From Nyssa sinensis (taxonomy: Eukaryota > Streptophyta > Magnoliopsida > Cornales > Nyssaceae): a stretch of DNA of 64,000 bases. Below the pieces are notes generated by a model. It searched no databases. It was given only the letters and a program-made list of their open reading frames with translations, and had not been told where the DNA came from. Shown piece after piece: positions 22,995 through 34,424 of this stretch (position 1 is its first letter; every line of letters starts with the position of its first letter). The stretch is from contig CM018046.1 of NCBI GenBank assembly GCA_008638375.1, forward strand, positions 40,973,706-41,037,705, written 5' to 3'. The position numbers were made by a program, and so were the translations under genes.

Positions 22995-23993
22995 ATGGGA
23001 GCAGTTACTTCCACTCTTTACCAATGCCTCAAATATGTGCATAATGATCACGTATGTACCATCAGAGCCTCCCAACTAACATCTCGAGAGTGCCATGTCG
23101 TCGCGTTGAAGGCAAAATACCCCAAATTGCAATTACAGACACCTCGGGAACCCTTTGAATCACATGAAGGTACAGAGATTCCTACCGAGCTCGAAGAACC
23201 ATTGAGCCCCCGAGGAAGAGATAGTGTGGCAAAACCAACTCAAGAGCCCCTCAAAGTGCTGGTGAGTTCTAACGGTGAAGAACGTTATTTACAACTCGGT
23301 ATGGATCTATCCCACTCAAAACGGGAGGAAATGATTAAGTTCTTAAAAAACAACTTGTCTGTCTTCGCTTGGGAAACGAGAGACATGGAAGGAATAGACC
23401 TCTTTATTGCTTGCCATAAGTTAATGACGGACCCATGTCACCCCCCGGTCCGCCAGAAGCGGAGGATCCTTGCCCCAGAAAGACATAAGATAATTAATGA
23501 GGAAATCCAGCGATTTTTGTAGGCACGAATGATCAAAGAAGTGTTTTATCCAAATTGGCTTGCCAATACTGTACTTGTGAAGAAAAAGAATGGTAAATGG
23601 CGCGTTTGCGTCAATTATACCAATCTCAACAAAGCGTGTCCTAAAGACAGCTTCCCTCTTCCAAGAATAGATCAGTTGGTTGACGCAACTGCCGGCCACG
23701 AATTAATGAGTTTTATGGACGCATATTCAGGGTACAACCAAATCCAGATGTACCTCTCAGACCAAGATAAGACATCCTTCATCTCGGACCAAGGTTTATA
23801 TTGCTATAAGGTGATGCCATTTGGTTTGAAAAATGCAGGTGCAACTTATCAGCGACTAGTCAACAAAATGTTCGAACCTCTGATTGGCCATACCATGGAG
23901 GTTTATATCGATGACATGCTGGTCAAGAGTCGGCACAAACATGACCACATCAACCATCTAAAGCAAACCTTCCATATTTTGAAGCAATACTGA
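22995..23993 (+). CDS. Gypsy reverse transcriptase
   Basis: The linker to 23400 leads into the RT start (PPVRQKRRILAPERHKIINE), a TAG at 23520-23522, then WRVCVNYTNLNKACPKDSFP, FMDAYSGYNQI, MPFGLKNAGATYQRLVNKMF and the catalytic EVYIDDMLVKS near 23900. It ends at TGA 23991-23993 before MKLNPSKC, a site consistent with a former CGA. It is part of one polyprotein. Confidence 0.92.
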
Positions 23994-25091
23994 ATGAAAT
24001 TAAATCCTTCAAAGTGTACTTTCGGTGTTAGCGAAGGCAAATTCCTCGGTTTCTTAATCTCCCAAAGAGGAATAGAGGCAGATCCGTCATAGATCAAAGC
24101 CTTAATCGCATTGCAACCTCCAAAATCACGGAAAGACATCCAAGCACACAACGGTAGGATTACAGCTCTGAAGAGATTCATCTCCAGATCAATCGACCGT
24201 TGCCTCCCATTCTTCAAAGCCCTACGGGGGAATAAAACCCTTGAATGGACCCCTGAATGCACTACAGCCTTTGACGATCTAAAAAGATATATGGCATCCC
24301 TAGCACTTCTTTCCAAACCAATGAAAGGAGAGAAACTCTTCCTCTATCTCTCAGTATCCAGAAATGCGGTAAGTTCTGCACTCGTTCGGGAAGAAAAAGG
24401 ATGTCAGAAACCTGTCTTCTATACCAGTAGGGCACTCCTTGGTTCGAAAAGAAGGTATCCCGAAGTAGAGAAATTGGCATTCGCTTTGATAATTTTAGCA
24501 CGAAAACTTCGGCCTTACTTTCAAGCTCACTTAATTGTGATACCAACCTCTTACCCCTTGAAAGCAATTTTGCATAAACCAGAAACCTCGGGACGCTTGA
24601 TAAAGTGGTCAATAGAATTGGGCGAGTTTGATATAACTTATATCCCTCGAACTACCATCAAAGCCCAGGCTCTGGCAGACTTTGTTGCTGAATTCACACC
24701 AACCTTGGAAGGAAATCATGAGGCAGGTACAGGTACAACGACATGGCAACTCCACGTCGATGGATCTTCCACTGATAAAGGTTCTGGCGTTGGTATCGTG
24801 CTCTGTTCTCCAGACGGAATCAAAATAGAAAAAGCTGTTGCCTTAGGTTTTAAATCTTCCAACAACGAAGCAGAATATGAAGCACTCATTCTCGGTATGA
24901 GGCTAGCCATAGAATATGAGGTTTATAACCTCGAAGCATTCTCGGATTCACAATTAGTGGTAGGACAGGTCTCAAGAGAATTCGTGGCCAAAGATGACCG
25001 AATGATCAAATATGTGGAAATAGTGAATTCTCTAAAGAAGTCCTTTGCTAAAATTAGCATCCAGAAGATCGAAAGGAACCAGAATGCATAA
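23994..25091 (+). CDS. Gypsy dual RNase H
   Basis: After [12 protein letters not shown] and a TAG at 24090-24092, the RT tail leads into a degraded first RNase H ([34 protein letters not shown]). The second, archaeal-like RNase H follows at about 24740-25091: [31 protein letters not shown] and [11 protein letters not shown] give Asp, Glu and Asp. Presence of both domains is diagnostic of Tat elements. TAA at 25089 interrupts just before VDALANMA. Confidence 0.92.
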
Positions 25092-26459
25092 GTTGATGCC
25101 CTCGCCAATATGGCCTCTCACTTAGAGCTTACCAAAGATTCAAAAATTAGTATTTCTTGTCAAATGGAACCAAGCATCCGGGAGGAACATTCTGTTTTCG
25201 CTACAGAACAACTTCAGGATTGGAGGACTCCTATCCTTCGTTACTTAGAAGAAGGAGAACTACCGGAGGATAAGAATCAAGCACGACGTATACGGATCAG
25301 AGCAGCGCGTTACCTCATTATAAACAAAAAACTCTACCGCAGGTCCTATACCCAACCACTTCTGAGATGCCTATCCCCAACAGAATCCGAGTATGTGTTA
25401 GCCGAAATCCATGAAGGAATTAATATGCAGAAATCACAACGGCGGGAGGACCATCTCCCACCGAGCTCTTACTCAAGGCTATTATTGGCCCGGTATGCTC
25501 AGCGATGCTAAAGATTATGTAAGAAAATGTGATAAATGTCAACGCTTCGCTTCCTACCAGCATCAACCACATCAACAGCTCATTTCTATCTCCAGTCCAT
25601 GGCCTTTTGTCCAATGGGGGATGGATATAGTGGGTCCTTTACCAAAGGCCCCCCAGAGCCGAAAATATCTTCTTGTTGCTATTGATTACTTCTCAAAATG
25701 GGCGGAAGCAGAACCATTGACTCACATTACCGAGGTTGAGGTAAGAAATTTTACATGGAAAAATATTGTATGCAGGTTTGGTATACCGCGAGTCATCATT
25801 TCAGACAACGGTACCCAGTTTTCTAGAAAAATATTCGACAAATTCTGTGCCGATCTGCATATCAGCCATCATTTTTCCTCGCTAGGACATCCTCAAGCTA
25901 ATGGACAAGCCGAGGTTACCAATCATACAATCATCGACGCCATCAAAAAGAGATTAGAAAATGTCAAAGGAATGTGGGTTGAAGAACTTCCCGAAGTACT
26001 TTGGGCATACTGAACTACAAAGAGAACGTCAACGTCTGAAACACCATTTTCACTTGCTTATGGTACCGAGGCGATAAGCCCGGTAGAGATCGGTATGCCC
26101 ACTCTAAGGACGAAAACCTTCCACCAAGATACCAATAATCTTCAATTGACAGAGAACCTCGATTTACTAGAAGGAAAAAGAGAACAAGCTGCGATTACAA
26201 CCGCAGAGTACCAACGACGAGCAGCCAATATTTCAAGCAAGGAATGAAGCTCGTAAATTTACAACTCGATGACTATGTTCTCAGAAGGATATTTCCTAAC
26301 ACCAAAGACCCCACTATGGGAAAGCTTTCCCCAAACTAGGAGGGGCCCTACAAAATCATCAAAATTATCAGGCCTACAACTTATTGGTTGGAGGACATGT
26401 CGGGAAAACCCATTCCTCGACCATGGAATATCGAACATCTAAGGAAGTATTATCAATAA
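25092..26459 (+). CDS. Gypsy integrase
   Basis: The zinc region is split by a 4-base insertion near 25420, which moves the frame from HEGI to NHNGGRTISHRALTQGYYWP and CDKCQRF. The core has GMDIVGPLP, IISDNGTQF and GQAEVTNHT, supplying the D, D and E residues. TGA at 26011-26013 follows LWAY. Another shift near 26235 leads to LDDYVLRRIF and the closing PWNIEHLRKYYQ at TAA 26457-26459. No chromodomain is seen. Confidence 0.9.
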
Positions 26460-26984
26460 AACTTCTCTCTGTTATGAACATCATATTTTGTGTATACAGA
26501 TGTTCAGACGTTGAACTATCTACATTGAACTCCTATAAGCAATAGTGCTATATGTAAAAGACCCAAAAAATGCGATGTATCAGTCTTTGAACTGATCTAT
26601 CTAAACAAAGTGCCTCTATGAACAAGCACATTACACGTCAGCAAAACAAACAAGCTCGGTATGCCAAGCTTAAAAGGTCCAGATCCGAAGGGGCTAAGTA
26701 AACTCATCTTATTATGAATGGTGATTGCCTTGGACAAATCTATCTTATAAACGATCGTCACTTCGGTATCCAGGTTAGCCTCATTATTTCAGTTTTTTAC
26801 ATAAGTATTTTTATCACCAAACAGTTATAGTCAAAATCTGGGCAACAAATTCATTTTAAATATATGATGCAAGGCAAAAAACTTCACTAAAATATGAAAT
26901 AGTTCTTTACATAACGAGATATGGGTCTACAAATGAAGTATCACTAAAAAAAATCCTAAATTGTTTAAAAAATACAAAAAGACA
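26460..26984. other. Gypsy spacer between pol and antisense gene
   Basis: About 525 bp without coding sense on either strand; such spacers are usual in Tat elements with an additional ORF. Confidence 0.6.
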
Positions 26985-29366
26985 CTACTTTGGCTTTACT
27001 GAGGGAATAACAGAGATAGGCACAGCATCTTCAATCACTTGATCCCGGGCTAGTTGTTCGGGTAAGTTCGGTACAGATGACTCAACCACCACCTCCTCCA
27101 ACTTTGAGATATACAGAGCTGGGTATAGCTTATGAATCTTCTTTCTACACAGAAGATAGCCAGAATCAAGTTCTCTTTCCATGGAGTGCACCAGATCCAT
27201 CATCCCCGCCTTAGTAGCTGCCTTTGCTTCTTCAATATTCTTAACTTCGGCAGCCTCGGCTTCTTTAAACTTTTTCTTTAGCTCATCCAAATTCTGACGA
27301 TACTTGTCCCTTTGATTAAGCATGGCATCTGTGGTCTGAAATACCTCTATATGCTTTGCCTTAAGGACTTCATGTTGAGTCTCCAAAGCATGAACTTTGC
27401 TTTGAGATGCCGCCAGCTCGGAATGTGCTACTGTTAGTTCAGATCGGGCTGTTTTGACATCTGACTGAGCCACGTTTAGCTCCAAGCGAGTCTTTTTTAG
27501 TTCCGCTTGAAGGTTACTCAGCTTCTCGGCTTGATCAAAACGATCCATAAGAATCCCCATGGCTCAAAGACCCTATAAAACAAAGAATAACCAAAGCAAA
27601 TACAATGAGAGGGTATATCTATATATTGTAAAAAAAAGAAAAAAAAAAGAAAAAAAGAGTAAGTAAAAAACTTACCCTTGCATGGGCAGTCATCATGTCA
27701 TCAATGACCTGCCTTGAACTCTGGGCTTGAAAGCCAGGAGGAAGCCCCGCCTTGAGGGCTAACTTCATAGCCTCAATACCCGAGGGTGCGTCGGCCGGAT
27801 TAATTAAAGATGGGCTTGGACCCTCCTAAGGAGCCGTCTGGGCCGAAGGGTCAAAAGACTGGTTTGCTGAAGGAGCCCCCACATCAGCAGACAGCGGAAC
27901 ATCGGCATAAGGGACCTCGGTTGTCCCCTGTGCTGGCATTTCAGAGGCTCCACGTGCAGCTCTGGAGATGATCCTTCTTTTTTTCTGAACCAGTGGAGGA
28001 ACGGCAGATGAAGATGGTACTTCGGTAGGCTTTGGAACTTCGGCAGGCTTTGGCACTGCTAAAGAGGCTGTTCCCGCGGTTTTTGCCTTAACTTGGGGAA
28101 CATATCCAGCAATTATGGATTTCTTCACCGATGACGCATCTTCCTTTGTTAGACCGGCCGCCATTAGGTTCTCAGGAGATAAGATGCTCGAATGAGGTCG
28201 GAGGACAGGCTATAGAAGTCGACGATATCTTTCTTCGATCTCAGGAGTAAAATCTGCCCTCTTCCACTTCCTTGGATCTGCAAATTAGATATAACAAATA
28301 CATAATCAGCACACGAGAAGAATAGGCAAAAAACCTTACACCGACCTCAAATCTGAATGCTTACCCTTTGGACCGGTATGCCGAGGAAAAATACTCATAT
28401 GATTTTCATAATCTTCTCGTTCCCAGCCACCCCCCACAAAGAAATACCATTTCTTCCATGTCTTGTTGGAAGATGGTACCGACGTCAGAGGTCTATACCT
28501 CTGATCAAAACATATGTAAAATAGCTCCTCCTAATTAAGATATTTCATCTCCCTCTGACTACGGATGAGAGCCAGATCTACTTGAACCTCATTTAGGTGA
28601 CCTAACACTATAATGGCCAACAGTTGCCCCCAATTATTTACGTTCAGTTCGGCCGGACAGATATTGAACCATGTGAAAAATTCGATAAAAATGGGATGGA
28701 AAGGGAACCTAACACTTAAATCGAACCATTCTAAGTAAGCACAGATTTCACCCCTTCTAATGTCAGAGGGGCGATCTGAAGATTTAGGAACCCTACATGA
28801 CACATTTTTTGGAAGATGGAAAATGGTACCGACGTCAGAGGTCTATACCTCTGATCAAAACATATGTAAAACAGCTCCTCCTAATTGAGATATTTCATCT
28901 CCCTCTGACTACGGATGAGAGCCAGATCTATTTGAACCTCATTTAGGTGACCTAACACTATAATGGCCAACAGTTGCCTCCAATTATTTACGTTCAGTTC
29001 GGCCGGACAGATATTGAACCATGTGAAAAATTCGATAAAAATGGGATGGAAAGGGAACCTAACACTTAAATCGAACCATTCTAAGTAAGCACAGATTTGA
29101 CCCCTTCTAATGTTAGAGGGGCGATCTGAAGATTTAGGAACCCTACATGACACATTTTTTGGAAACTTAAATTGTGTCCTAATAGCTTTCAATATCTCCT
29201 TCGTCATAGCACTTTCTCCTTCTTCTCTCTGAGACATACTAGCCTCCCTATCGCTAGGCCCGGAAATAGATCCAAATGAAGAAGAAGAAGAGGACGAAGA
29301 AGAAGAATCATCCCCACTAGTTATGTCTAAATCAACCCTAACTTCCTCTCTATCGGAATTTGACAT
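26985..29366 (-). CDS. Antisense spliced ORF of the Tat element (gypsy-type putative transposon protein)
   Basis: On the minus strand, a gene starting at ATG 29364-29366 (MSNSDREEVRVDLD) can be followed to 26985. It has a Ser-rich acidic N-terminus and a conserved domain (WFDLSVRFPFHPIFIEFFTW, NICPAELNVNNW) resembling the plant 'putative gypsy type transposon' family, later the WKKWYFFVGGGWE block, then a long coiled coil (LSNLQAELKKTRLELNVAQS). Two likely introns fit GT-AG rules: one near 28280-28374 and one at 27573-27675, the latter joining HAR to GL in frame. Stops at about 28210, 27826 and just after 27572 look like former CAG or CGA. Function is unknown; similar antisense ORFs are known in Tat elements. 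The 5' exon is disrupted by a tandem duplication. Confidence 0.75.
28467..29166 (-). repeat. 350-bp tandem duplication inside the antisense ORF
   Basis: Two adjacent 350-bp units, about 28467-28816 and 28817-29166, are almost identical (for example 'gacgtcagag' at 28481 and 28831). Both encode CRVPKSSDRPS through REMKYLN and both end at the same TAG, so that stop predates the duplication. The phrase 'ggaagatgg' lies at the junction. Confidence 0.93.
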
Positions 29367-29857
29367 GGTTGACAGTAGGGTTCGACGAAAATACGAAAAG
29401 AAAAAAGAAGAAGAAGAATGAAGCAGAACGAAGAAATGCAGAAGAAACCAGAAATTACCAGGAACGGACGATGAAACTCAGAAAATGATAGCCGGAATCC
29501 TTCACAACGATCGCCCGAAATCTTACTTCTTGCCAAGAGAAACACTCGTACGCAAAGAAAGAAAGGTATTTGGAATAAACAAAGTTTGTTTTGAAAAATG
29601 CTTCTCCCACCATTATTCATGTAAAATCGGCATTCATTGCCTCGATAGGTAAAACGGCCGCATTCAAGTTATCTCGAGAAATCCCAAAACGGCTACTGTA
29701 ATCATGACCTCGATCACCCAAACGCCATACACGCGCATGGTAATGAAGCCGACGACTGTCACTTCTTTTTTGAAATAAGGAGATCACGCGGGCAATTAAT
29801 GAACACGTGATCCTGTAACAAACCCTAAACCTAAGTTCTGAACACATACTCAGAACT

Positions 29858-29876
29858 AAGGCTCGGGGGGAGTAGC
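29858..29876 (+). other. Gypsy polypurine tract
   Basis: The bases just before the 3' LTR include CTCGGGGGGAGTAGC, a G-rich tract in the expected position for the plus-strand primer. From 29400 to 29857 there is no supported gene; it may hold the promoter of the antisense gene. Confidence 0.75.
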
Positions 29877-30466
29877 TGATACGCCAAAAAATACCTCAAA
29901 ACCGATCTTCATAGGACACGTGTCAAACCTTGTTCTATGAATTCAAAAAATAAATTCATGCAGTCAAACTGACTTCGGTAAGGGAGTCCACAAGTTATAG
30001 CGACTTGGCATACCGATCTCGTTACACACCTCGGTATGCTGACCTTATGGTAATAAGACATAAACAAGATAAGGCAAAATATCACAAGTAATTATGACGA
30101 AACCGTCACTTTCTGACATGCCACACTCTAGTCCTGTAAAAGACGGAAAGGGTTCCTAGCCTTACATAATCAGCATGGCCGGTGGTAAACATGACGTGTG
30201 TAATCATGATGAAATGGTTCCACCGCTTGACTATTGGGTTTGATATTTTCTTACAGCTTATAAATACGAAGGCAAAGGTATGAAAAGAGAGAGTCCGAAA
30301 ATTATCTAAATAATTATTGTCTGAGAATATATATTTCTATCTTCTCTAATTTAACCATCGGAGTGGCTACCACCAGAGCCCTCCCCGGTGGCCCTCTGAC
30401 TCTTTTTCTCAGGATGTACAACGAAGAACGATTCAAGCCTTGACGAAGTCGAAAACTGCAACATCA
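29877..30466 (+). repeat. Gypsy 3' LTR
   Basis: 590 bp, ending ACATCA and followed by target duplication GCATC at 30467-30471. It differs from the 5' LTR at about 24 positions plus a 2-bp gap. Confidence 0.97.
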
Positions 30467-30471
30467 GCATC

Positions 30472-30946
30472 CATGTCAAATCATCTGACAGGACACAGGT
30501 ATAAAAGTTATAGGGTTGTTGACAAAATTAAATTAAAAATTGAGAAACAATTTGATTGCTTAACAATTAAAGAAGTGCTGCGTCTTAGAATTAAAAGCTC
30601 TACGTCGAAAAAAAACTACGAGGGTAATGGAAACCAATGGACTTAACAGCACTATCAATGTTTCTAAAATGAGGCATATGACCCTTTATAAGGCAAAGTA
30701 TAAGCCTCAGGGCGTTGAGATCTTAAAACTTTTATTGAAAATATAAATAAATAATATTATTAGTTAAAAAAGAGAAATTTCTATTATTTTGAAATTTCAG
30801 CCACCATTATAATTTCAAAATTACGAGGGAAGGATAGAGATTTCGACTAATCTTCCTTTTTAAGAATACTAATTTAAAGTATTTTCATATCCAAAAACAC
30901 AAGGTACAATACATTTTCCTTCTTCCCTCCTTCCCTTTTTCTTGTG
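30472..30946 (-). repeat. Segmental duplication copy I (part 2) to breakpoint
   Basis: Continues copy I after the gypsy insertion and matches about 44649-45136. Similarity stops sharply after 'ccctttttcttgtg', at 30946 in copy I and 45136 in copy II, which marks the duplication breakpoint inside the intron before the penultimate LON2 exon. Confidence 0.92.
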
Positions 30947-32500
30947 CACCATGAATTTAGTGGAATTTACCAGTCGCATATGTTGCTGCCTGTAAAAAGC
31001 TGCTAAGGCTTTTGGCATAAATCAATCTTTCTTGAACTCTTTCTAAACTTGTAAAGGTGAAACCTTTCTTACAAGCATCTAGCCAAAAGCCATAAGCCAC
31101 ACCCGACTCCACCATACTTATTATGTATGATTTGCATTAAGTTAAAATAATGAAATTCCTCTCACAATTTCTTCTGATAAAAATGAATAAAGCCTCAAAA
31201 ATATGAGGAGGCCCAAAGGGATCATATGCTGCAAATTTTATTGTGCTCCAACTAGTGTGAGTGAGTAGGTAAGGTTGCTTACAGTTATTCATGAAGCAAG
31301 GAAACTCCAGCGTCCAGCCTAAGACATGATATATTTGAGATATGCTAATTGTGTTTTTTTATCTCGTAGGGTAATTTTTTAGCTAATAAGAATTACAAGT
31401 TTCTATACATATATATGGTATTTTAAAATTTTTTAGCTAAAAATTTTAAAATTTTTAGGAGAAAAATATTATTTTTCTCATATTGAAGAAAAAAATTTCA
31501 CAAACTTGTTTCAAGTCTTACATATAAAAAAATATTTTTTAAAATTTTGAGGGGTCTAAATATATATATTTTTTCAAATTAAAGAAATTTTAATAAAATT
31601 ACTTTAAATATTATATTTAAAGAAAAATGTTCCAAATTTAAGGGGCTATAGGCTTTAGCCTACACAAGACTCCACCCTTCCATGGGATTGGCGTTGTTAG
31701 GACCCAATTATAAATATCACGCGGTTGTGTAATACTTCTTTTCTTCTCATGTGGTGAGGATGATTTGATAAAGAAATTTTGTTCACACTCTCTATCTGTC
31801 TGTGTCTAGTTTGGGACAAGAAGATTTGTGTCGGGTTCATTTATTGTGTTGGGGGGAGTAATATCATTTCATTGATTCTCTCTCATTACATTGACTCTCT
31901 CTCTTCATGGAATAATATCCTGACACTTGCTCTCTCTCTCTTATTAGTTTGGGACTACTCGAAATTTTAAATTTGTTTTATCATGACATTGACTCTCTCT
32001 CTCTCTTATTAGTTAAATGTGGGAAATAAAATTAGAGAGCAAGAAAGATTAAGGCTTAAACTTACACTTGACAACCAAAAGTTCTTGGATGAGTTTGATT
32101 TGATACTTTATATGAGAATGTGTATTTTTTATAATATTCATTTTTTCATATAACTTCATATGAGAGTGTGTTTCAATTATTTGTTATTGTCCACCTAAAG
32201 GGCCTTGGCTTTCCCCATCTTTAACATGTATGCAACCTTACATCTCCTCTAATAACATATACTAAAACATGTGAGTGGGCCCATCTTACTCCACTCATGT
32301 ATGAGCCAATCTTTACATTGTACTTTTGGCCTAATGGATGAACAAGGACCGTGTCACTTCACTTCAAAAAGTGCATAAACATTCGTGTTGCTTTTATGGA
32401 TTCGGTTGGTGCCATTAAATGCAGAAGACAATGTTTCAAAAGGTGTTTGCATTAAACTTTCTTGCAACTTGTAATACTTGGAATATATGAGAGAGAGAGA
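30947..32500. other. Intergenic sequence, no gene recognised
   Basis: AT-rich stretch. A block at about 31546-31680 (with 'cctacacaagactcc') recurs at 33191-33352, and 31700-31770 resembles 3826-3885. Short CT runs occur at 31860-32010. No frame is convincing. Confidence 0.6.
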
Positions 32501-32564
32501 GCTAGTAGCTCACCAAAAATAGAATATATATATATATATGTGTATATATATATATATATAAAGT

Positions 32565-32806
32565 GAGAGAGAGATCTTCCTAACTTGCTTATTCCAAACA
32601 TGAGTCACAAAGGCTTGAGAGTTGTTCTGCCAATGCTTATCAGCTTACTCCCGTCCTCTCTCGGTGGATCGCAAGGCAAGCCGTGCCATGACGATGAACC
32701 CAGTTTGATCAATACCATTTGGCTTATCACAGCTATCTTCCTATCAGTCATCTTCACCTCCATACAACTTCCTCTCAATCATACAGTCCCTCTCAATCAA
32801 AAATAA
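32565..32806 (+). pseudogene. Family B gene, truncated copy 3
   Basis: It keeps the TATA run, the leader 'cttcctaacttgcttattcc' and ATG 32600, and is close to the intact gene through the first membrane span (INTIWLITAIFLSVIF). After PLNHTVP the sequence breaks off into unrelated DNA and meets TAA at 32804-32806. The second span and acidic tail are missing. Confidence 0.75.
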
Positions 32807-32809
32807 AGC

Positions 32810-33115
32810 AAGATTTATAATTTGTACTTAATTGGGAAAGGTGCAGATACATCCAACACCTATTTGGTGCTGGTATTGATCAAACTGGGTTCATCGTCCG
32901 ATGAAACCATTGCGACTCATTTTTGGAATAAGCTAGTTAGGAATACCCCCCTCCACTATCTCTCTCTGTATACATATTCGAAGTATCACATCTTATATAT
33001 ATGGAAAATGACTATTGCGGTAACATCCATTATTTTCCTTGAGTAACTTCAATGAAAAATCCTTGATGGGTCCCACCGTCCAAAGATTTTACTGAGTGCT
33101 CTCACATCAACCCTA
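32810..33115 (-). repeat. Inverted partial copy of family B 5' region
   Basis: Read on the minus strand this contains the B leader and start region (GAGTCGCAATGGTTTCATC and AACCCAGTTTGATCAATACC). It is preceded by the same upstream sequence found on the plus strand at 38560-38655. With the sense copy at 32565-32806 it forms a head-to-head arrangement with short complementary arms. Confidence 0.75.
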
Positions 33116-33190
33116 TCATTGAAGTCTCTCTTACATCACTATTTCTATTATTTAGAGTTCTCATACATTCAATGGGAGGTACCCTTTAAA

Positions 33191-33203
33191 ATTTTGAGGG
33201 GTC

Positions 33204-33241
<38 letters not shown>

Positions 33242-33352
33242 TCAAATTAGAGAAATTTTAATAAAATTACTTTAAATATTATATTTAAAGAAAAATGTTC
33301 CAAATTTAAGGGGGATATGACCCTTTAGCCTACACAAGACTCCGCCCTTATT
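33191..33352 (+). repeat. Duplicate of 31546-31680
   Basis: Shares 'aattttgaggggtctaaata', an AT run, 'gaaaaatgttccaaatttaa' and 'cctacacaagactcc' with the block at 31546. No coding frame is seen. Confidence 0.7.
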
Positions 33353-33442
33353 GTAATATGGTTTAAAACATCAGTAGGCTATTGGTTTGTGACGGATTTT
33401 AAACTTGAACTTTTTATACTATACTACATTGGAAAAGAAATG

Positions 33443-34045
33443 TGAGATATGGTGTTGGAAAAGTTATTTCAATAAATCTATGACGATCCTATGTTTTTGA
33501 CAGCTAGGTGGATGAGCAAGGACCGTATAACCTAATCATGATTAATGGCTTATTTTAATCTAAGTCGTTAGATTAACCAAACAGTTGACTCAACAAAATA
33601 TCATGCGGTTGTGTAGTGCCTCTTTTCTTCCCATCTGGTGAGGATGATTTGATAAAGAAATTTTTGATGCAATAATTTCAAAACATTGACTTTATGTCTT
33701 TCATGATTAGATTGGGACTACTTGATTTGTTTTTGTTGAAAAAATAGATTTTTGAGCATTATAATTAGTTATTTTTGAGCTAATATTAAAGTGGGTCTCA
33801 CACATTAATTTTAGTAGATCTAAATGTGTTCTTCTCTATGAGAAGATTAAGATTATATATTGAATTACTCAAAACCATTAAAGAGTGAATAAGAAATTGC
33901 CTCTAAACATTACTATTTAAAAATGGTAACAAAAACTTAAAATTTGTGCAAAAAACTTGTGTCTCACATAAAATAAGTATAAAACTTTTAAAGAATATAT
34001 ATACACTTAAGAAGAGAGTTTGGCCCAATTGGTAGCCAAATTTGA
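33443..34045 (+). repeat. Duplicated non-coding segment (pair with 3668-4275)
   Basis: Near-identical to 3668-4275. Here it is followed not by the minisatellite but by another, unrelated tandem repeat. Confidence 0.7.
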
Positions 34046-34086
34046 CGCTGAAAATTGAATATATATAATCTATATTATATATAATC

Positions 34087-34290
34087 CATAAGTAGAAGTG
34101 GTGGGAAAAGAAGTAGAACTGGAACATGTAGGTCCCCCAGGATATGTAAAAATGAATGTAGGTCCCCCAAGATAGCCATGTAGAATAGAAGTGGTGGGAA
34201 AAGAAATAGAACTGGAACATGTATGTAGGTCCCCCAGGATATGTAAAAATGAATGTAGGTCCGCCAGGATAGTCATGTAGAAGTGGTGGG
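34087..34290 (+). repeat. Two-unit tandem repeat, ~105 bp
   Basis: Two units share 'gaagtggtgggaaaagaa', 'agaactggaacatgta' and 'aggtcccccaggatatgtaa'. It occupies the position equivalent to the minisatellite at 4340 but has a different unit. Minus-strand open frames here are by-products. Confidence 0.8.
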
Positions 34291-34313
34291 TGGTGGGTGT
34301 TGTGCCACTTTGA

Positions 34314-34356
34314 GTCCCACATCGGTTAGGAGTCAGGTACTGGCGTCGCTTATAAA
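34314..34356 (+). promoter_or_regulatory. snRNA-type USE plus TATA motif pair
   Basis: GTCCCACATCG at 34314-34324 is an exact match to the plant upstream sequence element of snRNA genes, and TATAAA lies at 34351-34356. The centre distance is about 34 bp, the spacing associated with Pol II-type plant snRNA promoters rather than the shorter Pol III spacing. The 70 bp downstream do not match any snRNA I recognise, and an A run begins at 34423. The USE motif also occurs in some plant LTR or TRIM promoters, so a retroelement remnant is possible. Confidence 0.4.
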
Positions 34357-34424
34357 CCCCAGGCTGCTCTCTTCCTAGCATAAGGCATTTTCCTCCTTGG
34401 AAGAACAAAGCCGTGAGCTGCAAA

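Larger units (their letters stand above)
20074..30466 (+). mobile_element. Ty3/gypsy LTR retrotransposon of the Tat lineage, defective
   Basis: A complete 10393-bp element has LTRs of 592 and 590 bp (TGATACGCC...ACATCA) and a perfect GCATC target duplication. Its gag-pol order is gag, protease, RT, RNase H, second RNase H, integrase. An extra antisense gene lies between pol and the 3' LTR. Two RNase H domains plus an antisense ORF are known traits of the Tat lineage. Gag-pol lies in one frame from 20742 to about 25420 but has many in-frame stops and at least two frameshifts. The LTRs differ at about 24 positions, nearly all transitions. Confidence 0.97.

Noticed and set aside
30440..30646. 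Plus-strand 68-residue frame crossing the gypsy 3' end
   Set aside because: It spans the LTR/target-duplication junction and is therefore created by the insertion.
31779..31970. 63-residue plus-strand frame
   Set aside because: Low-complexity CT-rich sequence with no homologue or copy in frame.
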